A stretch of DNA of 64,000 nucleotides from Phycisphaerae bacterium (lineage in GTDB: Bacteria > Planctomycetota > Phycisphaerae > Phycisphaerales > UBA1924), in contig BJHL01000002.1 of the NCBI GenBank assembly GCA_014192545.1, positions 512,863 through 576,862 of the forward strand, given 5' to 3'. Position 1 is the first letter of the stretch, and every line of letters begins with the position of its first letter. Made by a program: the position numbers and the translations under genes. Positions 16,401 through 25,269 of this stretch are shown here, piece after piece. The notes under the pieces are model-generated. The model saw only the letters and a program-made list of their open reading frames with translations. It made no database searches and was not told the DNA's origin.

Positions 16401-16967
16401 ATGGAACGTGTAGGGGACGCTCGAAAGGAAAAGCCGTTTCGATCACCCTTCTTTTGGGCATTTGTGTCGGTCGTTGTGTTGTTGGCGCTGGTAGTGTTTG
16501 TGATTCCGCGAGTTCGCGGCGCAATCGCCGAGCGCGAGGTGGCGAAGGCGATCATTGCAAACTTGTACAGCGCATCTGCGGGAACGCCGCCGACACCCAA
16601 ACGCTACGGAGCAACGATTCGCGCGGAAGATGGCTCATGGGTTGTAGTGGACTATCGCGATACGCACGACGGAACCGCTCCATACGACATTGCCTTTGCG
16701 TTATGCAGCGATGGAACATGGCTTATCAGCGATGATCATCATTGTGCCGCCTTCGGCTTTATCCAAAGTCGCATCGATGAGTTGGCCAAGCTGAATGAGG
16801 CAGCGATCGATGTCGAGTCGGTGCAGTGGCGAGATGAATTCGTGGCACGTTGTCGCGAAGATGGCGTGCAAGACTTGGTGTTTCCGGCGACACTGGCGGA
16901 CGCAAAGCGTGCGTTGATGAGTCTGGAGAAACGATTCGTCCAGATCGCACCGCCGCCGCGTCCGTGA
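16401..16967 (+). CDS. Membrane-anchored hypothetical protein
   Basis: 188 aa. A basic N-terminus, one membrane segment at ~17-38 (FWAFVSVVVLLALVVFVIP), then a soluble part with DGSWVVVDYRDTHDGTAPYD and ALCSDGTWLISDDHHC. The ATG lies one base after the CoA-transferase stop codon, suggesting co-transcription. No family recognised; the soluble part probably faces the periplasm. Confidence 0.6.
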   Translation: MERVGDARKEKPFRSPFFWAFVSVVVLLALVVFVIPRVRGAIAEREVAKAIIANLYSASAGTPPTPKRYGATIRAEDGSWVVVDYRDTHDGTAPYDIAFALCSDGTWLISDDHHCAAFGFIQSRIDELAKLNEAAIDVESVQWRDEFVARCREDGVQDLVFPATLADAKRALMSLEKRFVQIAPPPRP

Positions 16968-17078
16968 GCGAGCTTGTGCATCTTTGCTAAAGCGTTTGCA
17001 TTCCGTTTGGATGAATGAAACCAGCGATTTGAATCTCCTAATGATGACACGAGCAGTTTGCTCACGCGGAGATTCCCT

Positions 17079-17675
17079 ATGCCGGACAATGTTGAAACGT
17101 GGCAGTTGGTTGTGGGGTTGGTCACTGGTGTTGGCATTGCTGCGGCGTCAGGGTTTCGGGTTTTCTTGCCGCTTTTGGCGATGGCTCTGGCGGCGCGATT
17201 TGGTGGGTTACAACTGACGAGCGGGTTTGAATGGGTGACGAGCAACGGGGCGATCATCGCGCTGGCGACAGCGACGATGGTGGAGATTGGGGCGTATTAC
17301 ATTCCCTGGGTTGATAACGCGCTGGATTCGATTGCCGCGCCGGCGTCGGTGCTTGCGGGCACGTTGGCGGTTGCGAGCCAAGCGGGGACGGGTGAGCCTT
17401 GGCTGAACTGGGTGATTGGGTTGGTGGCGGGTGGCGGCACCGCAGGATTGATTCAGTTTGGCACGATGGCGGTTCGCGGCGTGTCGCTGGTGGCGACGGG
17501 CGGGCTGGCGAATCCGATTGTGTCGACCATTGAAAATGCCGCGGCGGTGATTGTCTCGCTGCTGGCGATTCTGGTGCCGATTCTTGCGATTGTGGCGGTG
17601 GGTGTGATTGCGTACGTGATTGCACGCAAGCTGCTGCAACGCAGGCAGGCGACGATGGCGCTGGCCGCGGCGTGA
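17079..17675 (+). CDS. DUF4126-type integral membrane protein
   Basis: 198 aa with about five hydrophobic spans. The block ASGFRVFLPLLAMALAARFG, then MVEIGAYYIPWVDNALDSIA and GTAGLIQFGTMAVRGVSLVA, is the pattern of DUF4126 proteins, whose function is unknown. GGAG lies seven bases upstream of the ATG at 17079. An upstream in-frame ATG at 17058 has no such site. The final residues (RKLLQRRQATMALAAA) are a basic cytoplasmic tail. Confidence 0.7.
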   Translation: MPDNVETWQLVVGLVTGVGIAAASGFRVFLPLLAMALAARFGGLQLTSGFEWVTSNGAIIALATATMVEIGAYYIPWVDNALDSIAAPASVLAGTLAVASQAGTGEPWLNWVIGLVAGGGTAGLIQFGTMAVRGVSLVATGGLANPIVSTIENAAAVIVSLLAILVPILAIVAVGVIAYVIARKLLQRRQATMALAAA

Positions 17676-17704
17676 CGCGATGCGACGGCGTTACAGCCGA
17701 GTCG

Positions 17705-18655
17705 TTAGAGCAGACTTAGTTTCTTGAGGTCTTCGATGGGTTCATCGAATGAGCAACTGCCGAAGCTGAGGGCGAAGGTTTCTCGCGCCTTTGCGACGGC
17801 GGCGGTCTCAACCAGGAATTGCTTCCAGCCCAGCAGGTCCTCGCTTATGCGGAAGGCGGCTGGGTCTTCTTCTTTGAGGATCGCGACTGTTGTGCGCGCA
17901 TCGACCTTGCCGAAGCGGACGAGCGTGGCGGCGATGAAGAGATTGAGGAAGCCGTGCATGGTGTGCGAGAGGCTGTCTTTGTCGTAGGTCAGGCGGAAGG
18001 AACCTCGCACGGGGTGGTGCAGGCCTGCGGTGGCTTTGAAGGGGACTTCGCTGGCGACGCACGCGTGGAGGAACGCGGTGACTTCGTCGGACGTGGGGAA
18101 GGCGTTGCCGACGACGCCGCCTGTGCGGATTTTGGCTCCGGCGGGACTGCCCGAAAGTGAGGCGATAAAGCCGCGGCAATCTTGGGTGATGGGGAACTCG
18201 AAGAAGGGGAAGACATCCTCGATCATTTGATCCATGATGAGATCGACGGTGTTGGCGTCAGCGACTTTGATCTCGCACATGTCGATGGTTGCAAGGCCTG
18301 CGCGTTCGTGGGCGTGGCGATCGTTGAAGGCTTCGATGGCGTCAAGCGCGTCGGAGATGTCGCCATCGGGGGCGGGTTCGACGAGGACGCTGAGTTGCCA
18401 GGGCTGGCCTGCGTCGGCCATTTCGCGATAGCCGCTGGTGGCGAAGGAGCCGGGCATGAGGGGGCTTGCGGCCTTTTCAAACTCGGCGATGCGAGCGAGG
18501 GGGACGACGAAGCGACCAAGCATCCACTCGTGCTCACCCATCTTGCAGCGGTTATAGGTTTCGACGGCGGGACCCATGTCGAGTTTGGCAGGCGGGAAAA
18601 GGCCTGCGTAATCGATGAGGTCGGCGAGGAGACTTCGCATGCTGGCTGCTGGCAT
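17705..18655 (-). CDS. Conserved hypothetical protein (SLLADLIDYAGLFPPA family)
   Basis: 316 aa, soluble, no signal peptide. Distinctive segments: MRSLLADLIDYAGLFPPAKL at the N-terminus, EWMLGRFVVPLARI, CEIKVADANTVD, FFEFPITQDCRGFIASLSG, GAKIRTGGVVGNAFPTSDEV, and FKATAGLHHPVRGSFRLTYD. The alternating strand/helix pattern, with conserved E-K-R-K-H residues along a ~200-residue stretch, looks like a TIM-barrel-type enzyme core. No activity can be assigned. An in-frame ATG at 18640 (MRSLL) is an alternative start. Probably a real, functional gene because it has no disruptions and keeps codon structure throughout. Confidence 0.65.
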   Translation of the reverse strand: MPAASMRSLLADLIDYAGLFPPAKLDMGPAVETYNRCKMGEHEWMLGRFVVPLARIAEFEKAASPLMPGSFATSGYREMADAGQPWQLSVLVEPAPDGDISDALDAIEAFNDRHAHERAGLATIDMCEIKVADANTVDLIMDQMIEDVFPFFEFPITQDCRGFIASLSGSPAGAKIRTGGVVGNAFPTSDEVTAFLHACVASEVPFKATAGLHHPVRGSFRLTYDKDSLSHTMHGFLNLFIAATLVRFGKVDARTTVAILKEEDPAAFRISEDLLGWKQFLVETAAVAKARETFALSFGSCSFDEPIEDLKKLSLL

Positions 18656-18683
18656 GCGCGATGGTAGCGAACATTTGCGAGAG

Positions 18684-19722
18684 TTACTTTTTGAGGGCTT
18701 CTTCGCTCATGCGGATGATGGTGGCGAAGTTGCCCTTGGCTTGTTTGAGCTCTTCGAGCGTGGCGCGGAGTGATTGCTCGGCGCCGGCGTCGCCTCGTTT
18801 GAGCTTGGCGATGGCGACGTTGGCGCGAGTGGCGATGAGTTGGGGTGCATCGGCCGGGAGGATGGGTTTTTGCCACGACAGGGTTTTCTCGAAAGCGGCG
18901 ATGGCGTCGTCGTAGCGGGCCAGATCGCAGTAGGCTTGGCCCAGACTGGTCCACGCGGCGGCGTTGCCGGGGTGTTTGGGGCCGAAGGCGGTTTCGTATT
19001 TTTTCGCGGCGAGTTCGAGTTGTTCGATGGCTTGCTCGGGCTTGACTGCGTGAACGAGGGCGAGGCTTGGGCTAACGCGCGAGGCGAGAACGAGGGGGTG
19101 GGTTGGACGCAGAGCTTTGGCGCGGATGGCGACGGCTTGTGTGAACGCGTCGATCGCTTCTGCGTATTTTTTGTTGGCGAAGGAGTGCGTCGCCCATGTT
19201 GTGGTGCGAGTAGGCGGCGGGGAGTGGGTCGCTGGGGTAGACGATTGCTTTGGCGGTGAGTGCTTCGCGGTGGGTTGCGATAACCGAGTCAAAATCTCCG
19301 AGTGCTTTGTGGGCGGCACCGATGTCGTTGAGGAGTGCTGCTTCAAGAATGGTTGGTTTGCCTGCATTGCGGGTGCGTTTGCGAGCGTGGTCGGTAAGGA
19401 TGCGGCGAATAGCGCGAGCGGCGGCGCCGAAGAAGTGAGCGCGGTTTTCCCATGGTGTTTGGTTGGGACCCACGAGGCGCATTTAGGCTTCGTTGACCAG
19501 CGCGGTGGCTTGCATGGTTTTCGCTTTGCTTTCGTCGCGCATGAAACGTTCCGCAAGGGCGCGGAGTTCGTCGTAAACGATGGGAAAGAGTTCGTCGGTC
19601 GCGTGGCGGTCGCCTTCTTGGGCTCGCGCAAGAAGCAGCGTGACGGCGGCCGGCGGGCCGAGTCGCTGGTCGGGTTGGGGTTGAGTCGATGACAAAGCCT
19701 GAGTCTCCACGAACGTGAGCAT
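18684..19722 (-). pseudogene. Decayed ECF sigma factor fused to a TPR tail (kinase region missing)
   Basis: Read in order on the minus strand. An ECF sigma N-terminus (LLLARAQEGDRHATDELFPI, YDELRALAERFMRDE, ATALVNEA) is followed by a stop TAA at 19485-19483 where the family has a Tyr codon. The same frame then continues [20 protein letters not shown] and [11 protein letters not shown], again sigma region 2-3. At about 19370 it jumps straight into TPR sequence ([20 protein letters not shown]). A second break at the A6 run 19172-19167 changes frame: RQQK in one frame resumes as [16 protein letters not shown] in the next and runs to the stop at 18684. Sigma region 4 is absent. The fragment looks like an ECF sigma gene and a downstream TPR-ended Ser/Thr kinase gene joined by a deletion, then damaged. 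The A6 shift alone could be a sequencing error. Confidence 0.7.
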
Positions 19723-19754
19723 ACCCAACATGCGACAAACGGAGGCGAGGACTG

Positions 19755-21518
19755 TCAGGTGGGAGCTTGTATTTGCGAAGGATGGGACTTTTCGGCCCTG
19801 TAACGTGCGACGGTGCGTTTGGCTTCGATGATGAAGACGATGGCGAGGACGCCTAGAGCCGTAGCGACGACGCCGTTGATGATGGCGGGGTTGACGTCGC
19901 TGCCTGTGCGGAACTTGCCGGCGAGGGCGTCGCGCAGGCCGGTCCAGATTTGGAGGGTCAGGGCGACCATGGTGATGGTAAAGACAATGACGCAGGGGAC
20001 GAAGGTGTACCAGCAGCGTTTGCCTTGGCGGATGAGCCAGACGCTGACGCCTAGCAGCGTGAGCGACGCGAGCAATTGGTTGCTGGTGCCGAAGAGGGTC
20101 CAGTAGGCGCGGTAGGCGGTGGGATCGGCGAAGTACAAGGCGGCGAGGGGGATGGTGACGGTTGCAGCAGCCGCGAACCACTTGGCGAGAGGCGTTGACA
20201 TGCCCAGCAGTTCGCAGAGCAGGTAGCGACCAAGGCGCGTGGAGACGTCGAGGGTGTCGAAGACGAAGGTGGAGAAGGCCATGGCACCGAAGGTGGCGGC
20301 GAAGAGGAATGCGTCTTTGCCCAGGAAAACGGTGAGAAAGTTCGCGAGGCCATCGCCGTAGATGCGGGCGGCGGGGAGGCCTTTGGACTGCTCGGGTGAA
20401 AGCATCATGATGGTGGCGAGGGCGATGATGGCGACGAAGCCTTCGAGGAGCATGGCGCCGAACGCGACGGGAGTGCAGTGACTTTCTTTCGCGATTTGGC
20501 GGCTGGTGGTGCCGCCGCAGATGAGGCCGTGGAAGCCGCTGCATGCCCCGCAGGCGATAGTGACGAACAGGAAAGGAAAGACGAGGGTGGTCATGGGCGG
20601 CGCGCCGGGTGCGTTGGTGAGGATGGGGATGGGGTTGAGCAAGTTGCTCACACCTTCGCCCCAGATGGGTTGTTTGATGGCAAAGTTGCCGAAGAGAATG
20701 CCGGCGACGCCCACAGCGATAGCGACGTAGAGAACGAAGCCGCCCAGAAAGCCGCGAGGTTGTTGGAGGAGCCACATGGGGAGCATGCTGGCGATGAGGC
20801 AGTAGGCGAGGATGACGATGACCCAGGTGCCGGCGCCGAAGCTAAGGATGTCGTCGAACTTGGTGCCAAGCCAGACGCAGGCGAAGGTGGCGGGGACGAA
20901 GAGCAGCGTGACGAGCCAGATGGGCGGTTTGAGGAAGCGTTGGATGACGCCCAGCAGCAGCGCGAGGAGCATGTAGAGCGTGCTGCTCATGGCGACGGCG
21001 CCGCCTTTGTTGAAAGTGGTTGTGATGCCTTCGAATTCTTCGGTTTTGCCGATGAAGGAATCTGCGGTGATTTGCGTGAAGGCGATGATGACGTAGAGCA
21101 AGGCGAGCCAGATGAACCACAACAGGGCGAGGCCTGCGCGCTTGCCGAGGTTTTGCTTGGCGATTTCGGCGATGCTGTGGGCACCGTGACGGACACTCGC
21201 GACAAGGGCGGAGAAGTCGTGCACGGCGCCGATGAAGATGACGCCGAAGATGATCCAAAGGACACAGGGGCCCCAGCCGAATATGGCGCAAGCGAGGATG
21301 GGGCCAGCGATTGGTCCGGCGGCGGCGATGGCAGAGAAGTGCTGGCTCAGGAGATAGAAGGGCTTTTCGGGGACGAAGTCAACGCCGTCGCTTTGCGACA
21401 CGGCGGGTGTGGTGCGTGCGTCGTCGAGGTTGTACTGACTCGCGATAAAGCGGCCGTAGAGGAAATAGCCGGTGATGAGGATGGCAAGAACGCCGAGGGC
21501 GAGGAGCGTGAGGCTCAT
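19755..21518 (-). CDS. cstA: CstA-family carbon starvation / peptide or pyruvate transporter
   Basis: 587 aa with ~16 hydrophobic segments. Family blocks: YGRFIASQYNLDD, FYLLSQHFSAIAAAGPIAGP with the following ACAIFGWGP, GAVHDFSALVASVRH, and CGACSGFHGLICGGTTSRQI. Other members import peptides or pyruvate during carbon limitation, driven by ions. Shorter than the ~700-residue E. coli CstA; closer to the compact bacterial forms. The downstream neighbour is the decayed sigma/TPR locus and the upstream neighbour is divergent psuG, so it is probably monocistronic. No CRP-type site was identified. Confidence 0.9.
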   Translation of the reverse strand: MSLTLLALGVLAILITGYFLYGRFIASQYNLDDARTTPAVSQSDGVDFVPEKPFYLLSQHFSAIAAAGPIAGPILACAIFGWGPCVLWIIFGVIFIGAVHDFSALVASVRHGAHSIAEIAKQNLGKRAGLALLWFIWLALLYVIIAFTQITADSFIGKTEEFEGITTTFNKGGAVAMSSTLYMLLALLLGVIQRFLKPPIWLVTLLFVPATFACVWLGTKFDDILSFGAGTWVIVILAYCLIASMLPMWLLQQPRGFLGGFVLYVAIAVGVAGILFGNFAIKQPIWGEGVSNLLNPIPILTNAPGAPPMTTLVFPFLFVTIACGACSGFHGLICGGTTSRQIAKESHCTPVAFGAMLLEGFVAIIALATIMMLSPEQSKGLPAARIYGDGLANFLTVFLGKDAFLFAATFGAMAFSTFVFDTLDVSTRLGRYLLCELLGMSTPLAKWFAAAATVTIPLAALYFADPTAYRAYWTLFGTSNQLLASLTLLGVSVWLIRQGKRCWYTFVPCVIVFTITMVALTLQIWTGLRDALAGKFRTGSDVNPAIINGVVATALGVLAIVFIIEAKRTVARYRAEKSHPSQIQAPT

Positions 21519-21595
21519 GGGTGAGGTGTATCAGAAAGGCGAGGGTGTGTCAAGTCAATGCATGACAATTGATGTGGTTGCGATACGCTCACGTT

Positions 21596-22480
21596 ATGAA
21601 AGTTGCATCGCGAGTCATTGCTCCGGTTGTTGCACTTGAAACCACGCTGCTTTTGCATGGGGTGCCCAAGGAGGCATCGTTGCAAATGGCGAGGGATTTG
21701 GCGAGCGATGTGATGGCGGGTGGAGCGAAGCCTGCGCTGGTTGGGGTGGTGGCGGGCGAAGCGATTGCGGGATTGCGTGATGACGAACTCGACGTTTTGC
21801 TGGCGGCGGCGAAAGTGCCCAAGGCGAATACGTCGAACCTGGGCGTGCTGCTTGCGAGACATTCGCACGCGGCGACGACTGTCAGCACGACGATGGAGAT
21901 TGCGGCTGCGGCAGGGATTCGCGTGTTTGCGACTGGTGGGCTTGGGGGTGTACATCAAGGGTGGACGCAACATCTGGATGTGAGCGCGGACCTGATGGCG
22001 TTTACGCGATTTCCAGTCGCGGTTGTGACGAGTGGGTGCAAGAGCATTTTGGATGTGATCGCGACGCGCGAGCTGCTTGAGACGCTGGGGGTGCCGGTTG
22101 TGGGGTTTCGCACGGATCGATTCCCGGCGTTTTATCAACGCGAGAGTGCGGCGGGAGTGGATGCGAGGTTTGATGACATTGATGAACTCGCGCGGTTTGT
22201 GAGTTTGGAATTGGCGAGAACCGGGCGAGGGGTCGTGGTCGCGAATCCGATTCCAGTTGCGGATGAACTGCCGGCGGCAGAGTTTGCGGGATGGCTAGCG
22301 GCCGCGCAGAAGGTAGTGAGCAACGCGGGTGGTGCGGGTGGGCGAGATGCGACACCGGCGGTGTTGGGACAGCTGCATGCGTTGTCAGGCGGGGCGACGC
22401 TGCGGGCGAATGTCGCATTGGTGCGCAACAACGCACGCGTGGCGGGGCAGTTGGCGGCGGCGATGCACAGGTTGGCTTGA
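21596..22480 (+). CDS. psuG: Pseudouridine-5'-phosphate glycosidase
   Basis: Splits pseudouridine 5'-phosphate into uracil and ribose 5-phosphate. Family blocks and likely active-site residues: Glu15 in VVALETTLLLHG, Lys76 in KVPKANTSN, Asp132 in LDVSADL, and Lys149 in VTSGCKSILD, the lysine that forms the covalent sugar intermediate. VVVANPIPV near the C-terminus supplies the conserved Asn. 294 aa, family length. The start at 21596 gives the natural N-terminus; the open frame extends nine codons upstream. The pseudouridine kinase partner psuK is not adjacent. Confidence 0.92.
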   Translation: MKVASRVIAPVVALETTLLLHGVPKEASLQMARDLASDVMAGGAKPALVGVVAGEAIAGLRDDELDVLLAAAKVPKANTSNLGVLLARHSHAATTVSTTMEIAAAAGIRVFATGGLGGVHQGWTQHLDVSADLMAFTRFPVAVVTSGCKSILDVIATRELLETLGVPVVGFRTDRFPAFYQRESAAGVDARFDDIDELARFVSLELARTGRGVVVANPIPVADELPAAEFAGWLAAAQKVVSNAGGAGGRDATPAVLGQLHALSGGATLRANVALVRNNARVAGQLAAAMHRLA

Positions 22481-22503
22481 AGCCGAGATGTTGCGGCCAT
22501 CGG

Positions 22504-22539
22504 GATTCCCGGACTTTCCCCGACCTTCTGCCGGGAATC
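22504..22539. repeat. Inverted repeat between psuG and the dockerin-like protein gene
   Basis: GATTCCCGG (22504-22512) and CCGGGAATC (22531-22539) are a perfect 9-bp inverted repeat with an 18-base spacer. It may fold after psuG, but there is no T-run, so termination is unproven. Confidence 0.4.
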
Positions 22540-22666
22540 GAAGGCGAAACGTGAAAAGTTTGAGTACTTGTGCTTAGAGCTGCATGAATGCTCTGGTGTT
22601 GCGGGTCGGCGTCCGATACCATTCGTCGGCAGGCTGCGTGTTCGCGGCTTGATGGAGATTTGCCAC

Positions 22667-24868
22667 ATGACTGGTCGCGCTATGGGCATTATGTGTTTGA
22701 TGGCGTTCGCGGGAGCGGCGGTCGGGCAGGACTCGGTGTCGCGCAACGCAAACGGCGGGAGTGGATTGCCAGGTGATGCACTGAGTCCATGGGCGACGGG
22801 CGTGGGGCAACGCGCGACGTTTGTGGTTGATCTGCGGTCGTTCAAGACTTCAGGCGGGACGACGTTTGGCATTGCGCCAATCGTCAAGAGCGCGAGAGTG
22901 AGCCCGACGCGGTTCAACATGGTGAATGGGCCCACGGCGATGAGCGGGGCACTTCAGACAGGCGTGAATATTCCGGCTGGGCCGTACACGGTATGGACGG
23001 CGGCGGGGGGCGGGCTGAGCACCGCGGAGAATGACACAGCGCTGAATACCACGGTGAACCCCAGCGGCTTGGGCACGATATTTGGCGTGGCGGGGCTGGA
23101 CTTTGATGAGCAACCGATTGCACAGAATTTGATTTTCACGAACGTTGTACACGCATCACGCGTGGCGTTTGACCCGGCGGTGCCGGACCGGTTGTATTTG
23201 AATCGCGTCATTGCGGCAGTGAATGGTGCACAAGGGCAGCCGGATCGTTCGCAGTTTGGGCTCGGTGCAGTTGATGCGGCGGGGAACGTATTCTTTCGAG
23301 CGGACGCGTTTGCGGCGACGGGACCTGCGACGAGTTTGATTCAGGGGGATAATTACTTTCGCGTGGTGCAGTCGGCGCGAAGCAGCGGGTCGATCAATGT
23401 GATTGACAATGCGGGCGGCACGAATGCGGCGGCAACCAACTGGCTGTTGCAACGCAGCACGGGCTTGCATGCGACGCCGAACGCGCTGGGAGATCGGCTG
23501 TTTGGCGCGAACTTCACGGGGCAGTTGGTGGTTGAGTCGTCGGCGAATGCCGTGACGACACTGGCGACGCATCGGCCCGGCACGACGGATCATCGCGGGT
23601 CGGCGGCGACGAATGTGCTGCCGATTTGGGCAGGCACGAATGGATCGGGCGCGATCGTGACGCGAAGCACGGCGGGTGGTGGTCGGGCGGACACACTGAG
23701 TGTGTTCAGCGTTGACAACGCGCTGAACGTGACCAACGCGCGGTCGCTGACGCTGCCTGCGAACATCGCGGACACCTGCGACGGGTTCAACTGGCCCGTG
23801 AGCGGTGGCGATTTTCGGCAGTATGACAGCCAGCAGGTTTTCCGCGGTGGCGCAAGTGCGGCGGCGGTTGGCCGTGACTTGGCTGGGCGCGGGTTGGTTG
23901 CCGCAACTTTGTACAACGGCGGGCAAGCGGCGAGCAACAGTCCGCTGAATGCGATTGCCGTTGCGCGGTTTGATCCGACGAACAACAACGCACCGCAGTG
24001 GACGGTGGCGGCTTGGGTAGCAACGACGGGGAGCGATGGGAAGGACCTGGTTGGAGACAACGGAGCCGATGGTGCGCCCAATACGAATGACGCAGGCGAG
24101 AACGATGGCGTGGTGAACGGGCTGGACGCGCCCATCGGTCGACTGGCGAGTTTAAGTGAGGCGGGAACGGGGCTGGTTGGGCCGAGTATTTCGGCACCGG
24201 CGTTTGATGCCGCTGGAAACATTTTCTTCATCGCGTCGGTTGCGCTCAAGAAGCGACCGGGCGTGGTGGTTGTGGATGAGTATCAGGTGGCGTTGGTGCG
24301 AGGCGTGCTGAACAGTGCTTCGACGTGTTACACGTTGGAAGTGGTTGTCGCAACTGGCGACACGTTTGCAGGCCGGAACAGCGGTCGCAACTATCGCGTG
24401 AACTACTTGGGACTTGCCGATGGCGATTCGATTGCGAGTTCGTCGCTGTGGTCCACGAGTGTCGTGAATCAGCCTTGGAACAACATTCCTAACGGGCAGT
24501 TGCCGCAGAATGCGCCGCAGCACTTAGGCGGAATGGCGGTTTCGGCACGCGTGATTTATGACATGGATCAGAACGGGCAATATCAAGACCCGACGGCGGT
24601 GAGCGGCAACCAAGCGAGCAGCGACGAGGCGTACAACGTCGCGCTGCTGATCGCGAACGTCACGCTTCCGGCGGGCTGTGACAGCATTGACTTCAATAAC
24701 AACGGCGTCTTCCCCGAAGATCAGGACGTGATTGATTTCTTCAACGTGCTGGCGGGTGGTGAATGCGCGGCGTGCAGCGATATTGATTTCAATAACAACG
24801 GCGTCTTCCCGGAAGATCAAGACGTGATTGATTTCTTCAACGTGCTGGCGGGTGGCGAGTGTCCGTGA
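22667..24868 (+). CDS. Secreted protein with two C-terminal dockerin-like repeats
   Basis: 733 aa. Signal peptide MTGRAMGIMCLMAFAGAAVG, start chosen from GGAG 9-10 bases upstream; longer in-frame starts add Cys/Arg-rich sequence. The body (~25-665) is rich in Gly, Ala, Asn and short beta segments such as FDAAGNIFFIASVAL and ADAFAATGPATSLIQGD, suggesting an extracellular beta-rich domain of unknown role. The C-terminus carries two nearly identical 32-residue units, CDSIDFNNNGVFPEDQDVID + FFNVLAGGEC, whose D-x-N-x-G-x-x-x-x-D spacing fits a Ca-binding dockerin-like loop bounded by cysteines. This tail is common in Phycisphaerales secreted proteins, where it probably anchors them. Substrate or partner unknown. 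Confidence 0.75.
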   Translation: MTGRAMGIMCLMAFAGAAVGQDSVSRNANGGSGLPGDALSPWATGVGQRATFVVDLRSFKTSGGTTFGIAPIVKSARVSPTRFNMVNGPTAMSGALQTGVNIPAGPYTVWTAAGGGLSTAENDTALNTTVNPSGLGTIFGVAGLDFDEQPIAQNLIFTNVVHASRVAFDPAVPDRLYLNRVIAAVNGAQGQPDRSQFGLGAVDAAGNVFFRADAFAATGPATSLIQGDNYFRVVQSARSSGSINVIDNAGGTNAAATNWLLQRSTGLHATPNALGDRLFGANFTGQLVVESSANAVTTLATHRPGTTDHRGSAATNVLPIWAGTNGSGAIVTRSTAGGGRADTLSVFSVDNALNVTNARSLTLPANIADTCDGFNWPVSGGDFRQYDSQQVFRGGASAAAVGRDLAGRGLVAATLYNGGQAASNSPLNAIAVARFDPTNNNAPQWTVAAWVATTGSDGKDLVGDNGADGAPNTNDAGENDGVVNGLDAPIGRLASLSEAGTGLVGPSISAPAFDAAGNIFFIASVALKKRPGVVVVDEYQVALVRGVLNSASTCYTLEVVVATGDTFAGRNSGRNYRVNYLGLADGDSIASSSLWSTSVVNQPWNNIPNGQLPQNAPQHLGGMAVSARVIYDMDQNGQYQDPTAVSGNQASSDEAYNVALLIANVTLPAGCDSIDFNNNGVFPEDQDVIDFFNVLAGGECAACSDIDFNNNGVFPEDQDVIDFFNVLAGGECP
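24677..24868 (+). repeat. 96-bp tandem duplication encoding the dockerin-like units
   Basis: Two copies offset by exactly 96 bases (24677-24772 and 24773-24868) differ at only a handful of bases, mostly third positions, so the duplication is recent or is kept uniform by gene conversion. Confidence 0.85.
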
Positions 24869-24934
24869 TCTTGTGAAGGGGACTTTGTGAAACGGGGCAG
24901 CGGCCTGTGCGTCAACAAGATGCGGAGGTGCGTA

Positions 24935-25147
24935 ATGCGTCGCTCACGCAAGATCGCTCTGATTGTCGGCATGATGGCAGGACTTGTGACCTAACTGGTA
25001 CTGGCGTTTGTCACCAAGGTGATTTCGCGCGATGACGCGCCGATTGTCTTCGGCGGGTTTGCGACGATGTCGGCGGGCATGGTGCCGCTGATGCAGGATC
25101 GCTCGCGTGGACGCGGCTGCAAGCGAACTGGCATGGATTTGCGGTGA
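24935..25147 (+). pseudogene. Small membrane-protein gene interrupted by an in-frame stop
   Basis: A strong GGAGG ribosome site (about 24924-24928) precedes ATG 24935. The frame reads MRRSRKIALIVGMMAGLVT, then TAA (24992-24994), then continues LVLAFVTKVISRDDAPIVFG and GFATMSAGMVPLMQD to a TGA at 25145. Read through the stop, it would be a 70-residue protein with two hydrophobic segments. The stop falls in the middle of the first membrane segment. It may be a recent pseudogene or a base-call error. The rest of the 400-base gap between 24869 and 25269 shows nothing else. Confidence 0.45.
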
Positions 25148-25269
25148 TTCTGTAGCGACTGCGTTGCGATTCGCGAGGCATTGCGGCGTTGGTCGCATCG
25201 CCGCGGGCGTGCGAATCGAATCGATGGTGTCTTGCTGGCATCAGATGATGGCCGGGGCGAGGCATCATC

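Noticed and set aside
19072-19482. A separate 136-aa gene starting just after the sigma-factor stop
   Set aside because: Its start is the codon following a disrupted sigma frame, and its end is a frameshifted Arg/Ser-rich run; it is a fragment of the decayed locus.
20478-21524. A 348-codon Gly/Asp/Glu-rich plus-strand frame
   Set aside because: It mirrors the hydrophobic codons of cstA; acidic Gly-rich antisense frames are expected opposite membrane proteins.
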